Assembly: GCF_042677945.1 (NCBI RefSeq)
Contig: NZ_JBHUDN010000003.1
DNA from: Haloplanus litoreus
Lineage (GTDB): Archaea; Halobacteriota; Halobacteria; Halobacteriales; Haloferacaceae
Direction: 5' to 3' (one strand)
Length of the DNA: 64,000 nucleotides
The notes beneath the pieces are model-generated. The model had not been told where the DNA came from. It did not search any database and was given only the letters and a program-made list of their open reading frames with translations. A program made the position numbers and the translations under genes. Shown here one piece after another: positions 1 to 6,804 of the stretch (positions are counted from its first letter, which is position 1; each line of letters begins with the position of its first letter).

Positions 1-567
1 GCCCCCACCCACGTCGGCCGCGCGGGCGTAGGGCACGCCGAACTTGGCGTGGCCGCCGGTGGTCACCTTCTCGTGGTGGCCGGCGCCGACGCCCGGATCG
101 ACGCGAATCGCCAGTCGACCGTCGAAGCCGCGGTCACGGAGTCGGTGGAGCGTGTCCCGGGCGCCGGCGACGACGGTCAGATCGGCCCCGTCGCGCCAGC
201 GGTCCAGCACGACGTCGAGGTCCCCCGCGGGCGGGTTGACCGCGGTGTACTGGACGTCCTCGCCCGCGAAGCCGGCGTCGAGGGCGCGAACCACCTCGCC
301 CGCCGACGCGCACTCGGCCCCGAGGTCGGCCTCGCGGACGGCCCGGAGGACGGCCCGACCGGTGTGGGCCTTCACTGCGTAGCGAACGTCTTCGTGGTCG
401 AAAGCCGCCCGTAGGCGCGTCGCGTTCTCCCGCACCCGGTCGAGGTCGGTGACGTAGAGCGGCGTGCCGTACTCGTCGGCCAGCTCCCGCAGGTCGGCGG
501 CCGACCAGTCGGCGAGTCGCCGCACGGCAGGGCCGGTCCCGCCCGCGTCGGCCGCCTCCCCGCTCAT
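1..567 (-). CDS. lysA: Diaminopimelate decarboxylase, partial (C-terminus beyond window)
   Basis: Pyridoxal-phosphate enzyme that decarboxylates meso-diaminopimelate to lysine, the last step of the pathway. Only the first 189 codons lie in the window. The N-terminal alanine-racemase-like barrel begins around residue 35, and the motif YAVKAH (lysine at residue 66) is the expected PLP Schiff-base site. Downstream stretches such as GAECASAGEV and RVDPGVGAGHH fit the family. The ATG at 565-567 overlaps the dapD stop (ATGA), so the two are translationally coupled. It is the fourth visible gene of a dapA-dapB-dapD-lysA operon. Confidence 0.95.
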   Translation of the reverse strand, partial: MSGEAADAGGTGPAVRRLADWSAADLRELADEYGTPLYVTDLDRVRENATRLRAAFDHEDVRYAVKAHTGRAVLRAVREADLGAECASAGEVVRALDAGFAGEDVQYTAVNPPAGDLDVVLDRWRDGADLTVVAGARDTLHRLRDRGFDGRLAIRVDPGVGAGHHEKVTTGGHAKFGVPYARAADVGGG

Positions 568-1397
568 TCCCGGAGCGCCTCCTCCCGCTCGGTCGCGTCT
601 CGCGTGTCGGCCTCGATGTCGAGGGCGACGACGGCGGGCTTGTACGCGCCGCCCGCGAACAGGTCGTGGTCGCCGAGGGAGGACTCCACCATCCGCGTGA
701 AGGCCCGTCGCTCCGGCGGCAGGCGGCCGTAGATGACCTCCTCCTCGACGAGGTCGTAGACTGGGATGCGCGGCGAGAGGAGTGTGTTCTCGCCGACGAC
801 GGTGTTCTCGCCGACGACGAACCCGGAGGTGACCCGACAGCCGGCACCGAGCGAGACGCCGTCTTCCACGATGACTGGTGCGTCCTCGACCGGTTCGAGG
901 ACACCCCCGATGAGGGTGTTCGCGCCGAGTTTGACGTTCTCGCCGATCTGCGCACACGAGCCGACGGTGTCACAGGAGTCGACGAGGGTGCCGTCGCCGA
1001 CGTGCGCGCCGACGTTGACGAAGGAAGGACTCATCATGATGCAGTCGCTGCCGAGGTAGGCGCCGCGGCGGATCGTCGTCCCGTCGGGCGTGTTGCGGGT
1101 GCCGCGCTCGCCGAGGTCACCCGTCTCGCGCAGGGGCAGGACGTCGTGGTAGTCGACGTCGCCGTAGGAGCGCGCTTCGGTGGCGCGGAGGCCGAAGTTG
1201 AGGAGGATGCCACGCTTGACCCACTCGTTGGCCTCCCAGCCGTCGCTCCCCTTCTCGGCGGCGCGAATCTCGCCCGCCTCTAGCCCTTCGAGGAAGGCGT
1301 CGAGCGTGTCGTGGTCGTCGGTGGAGGCCGTCTCGGCGTCGACCTCGTCGTCGTCGTAACGCTGCCACAGATCGGATACGTCGGAGTGCAGTGTCAT
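564..1397 (-). CDS. dapD: 2,3,4,5-tetrahydropyridine-2,6-dicarboxylate N-succinyltransferase
   Basis: Transfers succinyl from succinyl-CoA to tetrahydrodipicolinate, which commits the organism to the succinylase branch of lysine synthesis. The 277 residues have an acidic helical N-terminus followed, from about residue 125, by hexapeptide repeats of a left-handed beta-helix (VNVGAHVGDGTLVDSCDTVG, IGENVKLGANTLIGG), as expected for this trimeric acyltransferase. The start overlaps the dapB stop by 4 bp and its own stop overlaps lysA. A succinyl-diaminopimelate desuccinylase (DapE) would be needed and is not in the window. Confidence 0.95.
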   Translation of the reverse strand: MTLHSDVSDLWQRYDDDEVDAETASTDDHDTLDAFLEGLEAGEIRAAEKGSDGWEANEWVKRGILLNFGLRATEARSYGDVDYHDVLPLRETGDLGERGTRNTPDGTTIRRGAYLGSDCIMMSPSFVNVGAHVGDGTLVDSCDTVGSCAQIGENVKLGANTLIGGVLEPVEDAPVIVEDGVSLGAGCRVTSGFVVGENTVVGENTLLSPRIPVYDLVEEEVIYGRLPPERRAFTRMVESSLGDHDLFAGGAYKPAVVALDIEADTRDATEREEALRE

Positions 1398-2149
1398 AGT
1401 GCGTCCTCGAAGTCGTACTCGCCGGCCGGGCGGCCGACGAGCCAGTCGGCAGCATCGAGCGCCCCCTCGGCGAAGACGCCGCGGGATTCGGCGCGATGCG
1501 TGAGCGTCAGTACCTCGTGGTTCCCCGCAAGTAGTAGTTCGTGTTCGCCGGTGACGTCCCCGGCCCGCCGCGCGTGGACACCGATCTCCCCGTCTTCGCG
1601 GGGCTGTTCGCCCTCGCGCCCGTGGACGCGGTCGGCGTCACCGCGGGCGTCGTCGATATCGTCGAGAATCGTCAGCGCCGTCCCGGACGGCGCGTCGCGC
1701 TTGCGGTTGTGGTGGGTCTCGGTGAGTTCGGCGTCGTAGTCTGGGACGGCGGCGACTGCCTCGCGGATCGCCCGTCTGAGCGCCGCCACGCCCCGGGCGA
1801 AGTTGGCCGCCCGGAGGACGGGCACCGACTCCGCGGCGTCGGCGATCACGTCCCGTTGCGAGTCGGAAAAGCCCGTCGTCCCGACGACGGCGGCGACGCC
1901 CGCGTCGGCGCAGGCCTCGACGTACCGCGTGCTGGGGTCGGGCACCGTGAAGTCGACCAGCACGTCGGGATCGCGCTCGTCGAGGAGACGGGGGAGGTCG
2001 CTCTCGTCCTCGATGTCGACTCCCTCGACGGGGCCGACCGCCGTGCGGTTGACCGCGAGGACGACGTCCATCTCCTCGCGGTCGGTCGCCGCGGCGAGGA
2101 CCTCCCGGCCCATGTGGCCGCCGGCGCCGGTGACGGCCACCTCCATCAC
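1394..2149 (-). CDS. dapB: 4-hydroxy-tetrahydrodipicolinate reductase
   Basis: NAD(P)H-dependent reductase of the second committed lysine step. The 251 residues show an N-terminal Rossmann motif (VTGAGGHMGREV, residues 6-17), the VVGTTGFSD loop, and the family signature HHNRKRDAPSGTA with its catalytic histidine pair and lysine. The length is normal for the family. The start codon overlaps the end of dapA (ATGA) and the stop overlaps dapD, so the reductase sits exactly between the synthase and the succinyltransferase it serves. Confidence 0.96.
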   Translation of the reverse strand: MMEVAVTGAGGHMGREVLAAATDREEMDVVLAVNRTAVGPVEGVDIEDESDLPRLLDERDPDVLVDFTVPDPSTRYVEACADAGVAAVVGTTGFSDSQRDVIADAAESVPVLRAANFARGVAALRRAIREAVAAVPDYDAELTETHHNRKRDAPSGTALTILDDIDDARGDADRVHGREGEQPREDGEIGVHARRAGDVTGEHELLLAGNHEVLTLTHRAESRGVFAEGALDAADWLVGRPAGEYDFEDAL

Positions 2150-3042
2150 GGCTCGGCCTCCACCGGTTCGAGGGCGGCGAGGACGGCTTCGAGGTCGGGG
2201 CGAAGCTCCTCGGAGAGACGGGTGAGCGGCGACCGGACGTACCCCGGCCCGTAGCCGCGGATGGCCATCGCCTCGTTGACGGGGATCGGATTCGTCTCCC
2301 AGAACAGGGCGCGCATCAGCGGACCGAGTTCGTGGTGTCGTTCGCGGGCGTTCTCGTAGTCGCCGTCGAGCGCCGAGTGGACCAGATCCACCGTCCGCTC
2401 GGGTTCGACGTTGGCGACGACGCTGATGGTTCCCGTCCCGCCGACGGCGAGGGTCGGGAGGATGAGGCCGTCGTCACCCGCGAGGACGGAGAAGTCCTCG
2501 TCTCGGGTGCGCTCGACGACTTCGGAAACCTGATTCAGGTCGCCGCTGGCGGCCTTGTAGCCGAGGATGTTGGGGTGGGACGCGAGTTCGACCGTCGTGT
2601 CGACGGTGATGTTCTGGCCCGTCCGGCCGGGGACGTTGTAGACGATCTGTGGGAGGTCAACCTCGTCGGCGATGGTCCGGTAATGGTCGTACATCCCCGC
2701 GGGTTCGGGCTTGTTGTAGTACGGCGAGATGAGTAGGAGGCCGTCGGCACCGGCGTCGGCGGAGCGCTGGGAGAGCGAGAGCGCCTCGGCGGTGTTGTTC
2801 GACCCCGAACCGGCGATGACGGGCACGTCGACGGCGTCGACGACGGCCTCGACCACTTCGATGTGTTCGTCGTGGCTGAGCGTCGCGCTCTCACCCGTCG
2901 AGCCGACGGGCACGAGGCCGTCGACGCCGGCGTCGGCGAGTCGTCGGGCGTCGGTTCGGAGCGTCTCGAAGTCGATACTGCCGTCCTCGTGGAACGGCGT
3001 GGTCATAGCGGGGTAGACCCCGCGGAATTCGGATAGCGTCAT
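2146..3042 (-). CDS. dapA: 4-hydroxy-tetrahydrodipicolinate synthase
   Basis: Condenses pyruvate with aspartate semialdehyde; TIM-barrel aldolase of the DapA family. At 298 residues it has the usual length. The substrate-binding loop reads GSTGESATL (residues 48-56), the proton-relay tyrosine is in IVYNVPGRTG (Y135), and the Schiff-base lysine is K163 in LGYKAASGD. It is the first gene of the lysine operon and has a spacer of about 230 bp upstream. Related pyruvate aldolases share the fold, but the dapB and dapD neighbours support the lysine role. Confidence 0.96.
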   Translation of the reverse strand: MTLSEFRGVYPAMTTPFHEDGSIDFETLRTDARRLADAGVDGLVPVGSTGESATLSHDEHIEVVEAVVDAVDVPVIAGSGSNNTAEALSLSQRSADAGADGLLLISPYYNKPEPAGMYDHYRTIADEVDLPQIVYNVPGRTGQNITVDTTVELASHPNILGYKAASGDLNQVSEVVERTRDEDFSVLAGDDGLILPTLAVGGTGTISVVANVEPERTVDLVHSALDGDYENARERHHELGPLMRALFWETNPIPVNEAMAIRGYGPGYVRSPLTRLSEELRPDLEAVLAALEPVEAEP

Positions 3043-3275
3043 TGTCGTTCGGATGGTGTGGCTGCGCTGTTAGTCGTGTCGGAACGGGTCGGCCGCCGGC
3101 GGTCACCCGGGACGGGGGCGCCACGCCCGCCGCGAGCGGTGCTACCGACCGCGTTTTTTCAGAAGAGCCGCGAGCCCACCCGTCGCTGCCGACCGAGCGG
3201 TCGATCCGGCGACGACGCGTGGCGGTGTCACGTTCGAATAAGGATGGCCACGTCGTTTATATTTTGTGTCCGCGG

Positions 3276-3779
3276 TCAGTCCGTCCGATCCACCGTCAGG
3301 AGGACGCCCCCGAACAGGACGAAGAAGACGACGCCGAGGGGGACGGGCAGTCCCGGGAACCCGCGCGAGAGGAGGAGATACGTCGCCCCCGCGAAGACGA
3401 GTCCCGCCCCGAGGAGAAGCGCCCCGAGGAGGCGCACGGGGTCGACTGGCCACGATTCGGCCCACGATTCGCGCCGATAGTAGACGACGGAGACGACGAG
3501 CGCCGCGGCGAAGACGGCGGCGCCGAACGCCCACACCTGGTAGGCGAGTTCGAGCGCCTGTCCGCGCTGGAAGGCGGCCGCGGAGAGCGGATCGGCGACG
3601 GTGATGCCAGCGGCGAGGGGGACGCCGAAACTGTACCGAACCTGGAGGAGGGGAAAGCGGACGAACAGGAGCGACCCGCCCGCGACCCCGGAGACGAACG
3701 TCACGTTCCACGGGATCAGCGCCGAGAGCCACGTCGTCAGGACCGCCAGTTCACCGGCGTACTCCGACCGGACCCACAT
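3276..3779 (-). CDS. Conserved haloarchaeal membrane protein
   Basis: The 167-residue reading from ATG 3779 starts MWVRSEYAGEL. An upstream in-frame ATG at 3860 would add 27 arginine/glycine-rich residues that look non-coding, so the shorter form is preferred. About four hydrophobic segments are visible (LSALIPW region, AYQVWAFGAAVFAAALVVSVVY, LLGALLLGAGLVFAGATYLLL, and the C-terminal VPLGVVFFVLFGGVLL). I recognise the style of a haloarchaeal family of unknown function but no catalytic motif, so no function is assigned. An AT-rich tract (3250-3266) lies just past the stop and may act in termination. Confidence 0.7.
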   Translation of the reverse strand: MWVRSEYAGELAVLTTWLSALIPWNVTFVSGVAGGSLLFVRFPLLQVRYSFGVPLAAGITVADPLSAAAFQRGQALELAYQVWAFGAAVFAAALVVSVVYYRRESWAESWPVDPVRLLGALLLGAGLVFAGATYLLLSRGFPGLPVPLGVVFFVLFGGVLLTVDRTD

Positions 3780-3906
3780 ACCCCCGCCGACGAGGAGGCG
3801 ACGAATAAACCCCGCGGGACGACCGGACCACGGCCGTCGACCGGATCCACCGCCAATCACGGGGCGTTACGTTCATACCGTCTGAACCCGAAGGTCGGTG
3901 TACGGA

Positions 3907-4380
3907 ATGAGGCGCGACCACTTCGAGTTGGAAGCACACAACGTCGACTGGGTGGAGACGGGGGAGCAACCGGCCGAACCCCGTGTGGTTATCGACTTTC
4001 ACGGGCCAGCGGAAGCGCTGACGGACCGGTTGACCGACGCCGACGGGGAACTGCTGGAGGCCGGCGAGACGGACGTCACCTTCCGTCTTCAGGACTCCCT
4101 CGATACACCCGACGCGACGGGTGTCGTCGGCGTCACCGACCGCATCACCGGCGACTTCCTCCTCGAACTCAACGAGAAGGCCGACGACGTGTTGCGGTTC
4201 GTCCGCGCCGCCCGCGAGTACGGACAGTCCATCGACGCCGACGGCGGCCGCTACAGCGTCGTTCTCCGGATCGACGGCGAACCGCTCGCCACCTACTCGA
4301 AGAGTACCTTCCTCGTCTACGACGCAAACGGGAGCCTCCTCCGGTCCAAGAGTCTCATCCCCTCCGGCGTCGAACTGTAG
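3907..4380 (+). CDS. Small acidic conserved haloarchaeal protein (DUF5793-like)
   Basis: Reading from ATG 3907 (MRRDHFEL) gives 157 residues; a GTG at 3898 would add three more. The protein is soluble and acidic, and is mostly predicted beta strand in the first two-thirds (RVVIDFHGPAE, ETDVTFRLQD, RYSVVLRIDGEP). There are no cysteines or membrane segments. It resembles a family widespread in haloarchaea and lacking a known function (DUF5793, from memory). The next gene starts 30 bp later on the same strand. Confidence 0.75.
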   Translation: MRRDHFELEAHNVDWVETGEQPAEPRVVIDFHGPAEALTDRLTDADGELLEAGETDVTFRLQDSLDTPDATGVVGVTDRITGDFLLELNEKADDVLRFVRAAREYGQSIDADGGRYSVVLRIDGEPLATYSKSTFLVYDANGSLLRSKSLIPSGVEL

Positions 4381-4410
4381 ATTTAGGTTTCTGGGTGCGT
4401 AGCGGTACCC

Positions 4411-5037
4411 GTGCGAAACGTCACCGACCGCGTCAGCAACCCGTTCGGCATGGACCCACCCTGTGAGCGGTTCGTTCCGGGGTACGGCGACGTCAACGCC
4501 CACTTCCACGTTATCGGCGACCATCCCGGCGTCCACGGCGGCGTGGAGACGGGCGTCCCCTTCACCGGCACGGCCGCGGGCCGACGCCTCCAGCGAGCGC
4601 TCCACGACGCCGGCCTGCTCCGGTCGACCGGCGACGACCCCGTCGTCGAAAACACGTACCTGTCGTATCTCCACACCTGCGTCCCCGACGGGACGCCGAC
4701 CAGCGACGACTACGCCGCGATGGAGCCCTTCTTCGACGCCGAACTCCGGGCTATCGCCGCGCACGTCCTCCTACCGGTCGGCGAACGGGCGATCCGACAC
4801 GTCCTCGAAACCTGCACCGCCCACGACACCGACGACCTGGATCCGGGGACGCTCCACGCGACGGAACTTCTCGGGAGCGGGTGGCTGGTCATGCCGGTCA
4901 AGGAGCCAGCGGCGTGGGAGTCCGACGACGCCGGCCGGCTGGTCGAGGCCATCGACCGCCTCCGCGCGACCGACTACCGCCGAGAGAGCGACCTCGGGCG
5001 CTTCGTCGCCGGCAACGAGCCGTATTTCGTCCGGTGA
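4411..5037 (+). CDS. Uracil-DNA glycosylase family protein
   Basis: The 208-residue protein starts at GTG 4411. The region NAHFHVIGDHPGVHGGVETG followed by PFTGTAAGRRL resembles the glycosylase active-site loop plus nucleotide-binding segment of UDG-superfamily proteins, and LLPVGERAIRHVL matches the later core strand and helix. The four N-terminal cysteines that ligate iron-sulfur in type 4/5 UDGs are absent, so this is a divergent branch and uracil excision is inferred only. The preceding acidic protein lies 30 bp upstream. Confidence 0.7.
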   Translation: MRNVTDRVSNPFGMDPPCERFVPGYGDVNAHFHVIGDHPGVHGGVETGVPFTGTAAGRRLQRALHDAGLLRSTGDDPVVENTYLSYLHTCVPDGTPTSDDYAAMEPFFDAELRAIAAHVLLPVGERAIRHVLETCTAHDTDDLDPGTLHATELLGSGWLVMPVKEPAAWESDDAGRLVEAIDRLRATDYRRESDLGRFVAGNEPYFVR

Positions 5038-5417
5038 CGGTGGCCGAACGTCCACCTCCGCCCCGACCGTCAGACTATCGTTGGTGGATTTAGCCCGTAT
5101 GAGCACCTAACAACGACCACATGGATACATCTTCACGCATTATTGGAATATATTGGGCTAGCCAACACCTTTTTTAGCACATACGTAAATCTAGCAACCG
5201 ACGCGAACGGCCTTCGGCCCGACGCGTCACGTATCGCAAAGCACATTGCGAGTCAGGTGCTCCTCGCAGTGGCTTGGTCAGTCGGACGACCACCATGTGT
5301 GGTCCCGTACGTTCTCCGTGCGGGGGACGCCATCCGGCGTCGCCCGCTCGTCCGGAGAGCAATTATTCGGCGTACGTATACGAAACCTTGAAACGCGAAC
5401 CACCGGTAGCGATGGGT
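5038..5417. other. Long intergenic region before rpo11
   Basis: 380 bases without a convincing protein gene. Positions 5121-5195 are markedly AT-rich for this genome. From about 5245 to 5341 there is a run of hairpin-forming sequence described separately. An AT-rich stretch around 5357-5380 (containing AATTATTC) is a plausible promoter for rpo11. A 82-codon frame from TTG 5143 and an antisense 62-codon frame exist, but neither has haloarchaeal codon bias or acidic composition, so I did not call them. Confidence 0.6.
5245..5341. ncRNA. Hairpin cluster, possible structured RNA or leader
   Basis: Four consecutive stem-loops can be drawn. ATTGCGAG (5245-5252) pairs with CTCGCAGT (5263-5270). GACCAC (5288-5293) pairs with GTGGTC (5299-5304). 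CCCGTACG (5304-5311) pairs with CGTGCGGG (5317-5324) with one G-T pair. GACGCC (5326-5331) pairs with GGCGTC (5336-5341). They follow an AT-rich tract that could hold a TATA box and lie just upstream of rpo11. I could not match it to SRP RNA, RNase P RNA or a tRNA. Strand and transcription are unproven. Confidence 0.35.
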
Positions 5418-5702
5418 ATGGAACTGCGGGTCATCGAGAAAACCGACGAGGAACTTCGCATGGAGATCGCGGACGAGGATCACACGTTCATGAACGTCCT
5501 CAAAGGGGCGCTGCTGGAGACGGCGGGCGTCGTGGCCGCCACGTACGACATGAACCCCGAACAGTCCGGCGGCCAGACCGAGCCGATCCTCTCGATCAAG
5601 ACCGACGACGACACGGACCCCCTCGACGCCGTGGGCGACGCCTCCCGCCGGGTGCAGGACCTCGCCGACGACTTCGTGACCGCGTTCGACGCGGCAGCTT
5701 AA
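5418..5702 (+). CDS. rpoL: DNA-directed RNA polymerase subunit Rpo11 (L)
   Basis: Small assembly-platform subunit of archaeal RNA polymerase, partner of Rpo3 and equivalent to eukaryotic Rpb11. The 94 residues begin MELRVIEKTDEELRME and carry the family core EDHTFMNVLKGALLE followed by a C-terminal helix (RRVQDLADDFVTAF). ATG 5418 gives the usual family N-terminus; ATG 5412 would add only two residues. The stop overlaps the convergent hisF stop by 4 bp (TTAA). Confidence 0.95.
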   Translation: MELRVIEKTDEELRMEIADEDHTFMNVLKGALLETAGVVAATYDMNPEQSGGQTEPILSIKTDDDTDPLDAVGDASRRVQDLADDFVTAFDAAA

Positions 5703-6514
5703 AGCCGGACGGGGATGCCCCGTTCGTCGAGGTACTCTTTGACCTCGCGGATCGAGTGTTCGTCGAAGTGGAAAATCGAGGCCGCGAGCGCCGCGTCGGC
5801 GCCAGCCTCCGTGAACACCTCGTAGGCATCTTCCGGGCCGCCGCATCCCGACGAGGCGATGACGGGCGTCGAGACGTTCTCACAGACCGCCCGCGTCAGC
5901 GGGATGTCGTAGCCGTCCTTGGTGCCGTCGGCGTCGATGGAGTTGACGAATAGTTCGCCCGCACCCCGGGATTCGACCTCGCGCGCCCACTCCACCACGT
6001 CGACGCCCGTCCCCTCGCGACCCCCTTTGATCGTACACTCGAACCAGCAGGACTCGCCGTCTACCTGCTCGTAGTGTTCGCCCTGCTCGTCGTAGCGCCG
6101 CCGGGCGTCGACACTGATGACGATGCACTGACTGCCGAAAGCGGCGGCACCGGCGTCGACCAGATCCGGGTTCTCGATAGCGGCGGTGTTGATCGACACC
6201 TTGTCCGCGCCGGCGCGGAGCGTCTCCTTGACGTCCTCGCGGGTTCGGATGCCGCCGCCGACGGTCAGGGGGATGAACACCTCGTCGGCAATCTGTTCGA
6301 CGACGTGGAGCATCGTCTCCCGGCCCTCGGCGCTGGCGGTGATGTCGAGAAAGACGAACTCGTCGGCGCCCGCCTCGTTGTACTCGCGGGCCATCTCGAC
6401 GGGGTCGCCCGTATAGGCCAGATCCTCGAAGTTGACGCCGGTGTACACTGCGGGGTTGCCGTCCTCGTCGAGGTCCACGTCGATACAGGGAATGATGCGC
6501 TTGGTTACGGCCAT
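5699..6514 (-). CDS. hisF: Imidazole glycerol phosphate synthase subunit HisF
   Basis: Cyclase subunit that uses ammonia from HisH to make imidazole glycerol phosphate plus AICAR, in histidine synthesis. The 271 residues form a (beta-alpha)8 barrel. The two catalytic aspartates are visible in IIPCIDVD (D12) and in VISVDARR (about residue 132), and the phosphate-binding loops read LTVGGGIRT and ASSGCGG. It stands alone here, with no hisH or other his gene nearby. Its AICAR by-product feeds the purine pathway, several genes of which lie in this window. Confidence 0.96.
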   Translation of the reverse strand: MAVTKRIIPCIDVDLDEDGNPAVYTGVNFEDLAYTGDPVEMAREYNEAGADEFVFLDITASAEGRETMLHVVEQIADEVFIPLTVGGGIRTREDVKETLRAGADKVSINTAAIENPDLVDAGAAAFGSQCIVISVDARRRYDEQGEHYEQVDGESCWFECTIKGGREGTGVDVVEWAREVESRGAGELFVNSIDADGTKDGYDIPLTRAVCENVSTPVIASSGCGGPEDAYEVFTEAGADAALAASIFHFDEHSIREVKEYLDERGIPVRL

Positions 6515-6642
6515 CCGTGTCGGGCGATACGACGGGGCCGGTCAAAAGACGCCCGGTGCGGCGACCCGCGTTCTCCCGGTCGGTTCGTCCCGTCCCGCGC
6601 CGTTCAGGTGTCTTTTTGTATCGCCGCTCGTCACCACCGAGT

Positions 6643-6804
6643 ATGGACGACCACTCGGACCACGACCACCACTCGCACAGCGACGACGAGGGCCGCATCA
6701 CCTCTCCGATGCAGGACTTCTCGACCGGGCAGGCCGGCGTGGGCTTCGTCGTCCTCCTGATCGGCCTCGCGGTGACGTTCGGTCTGCCGCTGGTGTTGGC
6801 CTAA
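6643..6804 (+). CDS. Small His-rich single-span membrane protein
   Basis: A 53-residue protein from ATG 6643. The first 16 residues are almost entirely Asp, His and Ser (MDDHSDHDHHSHSDDEG), followed by a short linker and one transmembrane segment (GVGFVVLLIGLAVTFGLPLVL) at the C-terminus. The histidine cluster could bind metal, but this is inference. A TATA-like tract (6610-6618) lies about 28 bp upstream. The stop overlaps that of the convergent purL by 4 bp. I recall similar short proteins in other haloarchaea (a DUF of unknown role). Confidence 0.75.
   Translation: MDDHSDHDHHSHSDDEGRITSPMQDFSTGQAGVGFVVLLIGLAVTFGLPLVLA

Noticed and set aside
3042..4466. Plus-strand frame of 474 codons
   Set aside because: Arginine- and proline-rich, with no domain, and overlaps the membrane protein and the small acidic protein genes that have normal haloarchaeal composition.
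5245..5341. Hairpin cluster as a tRNA or SRP RNA
   Set aside because: No T-loop consensus, no anticodon arm of the right geometry, and no SRP domain IV-like sequence could be found.
5143..5391. 82-codon plus frame before rpo11
   Set aside because: TTG start, no third-position GC bias, basic composition, and it overlaps the hairpin cluster.
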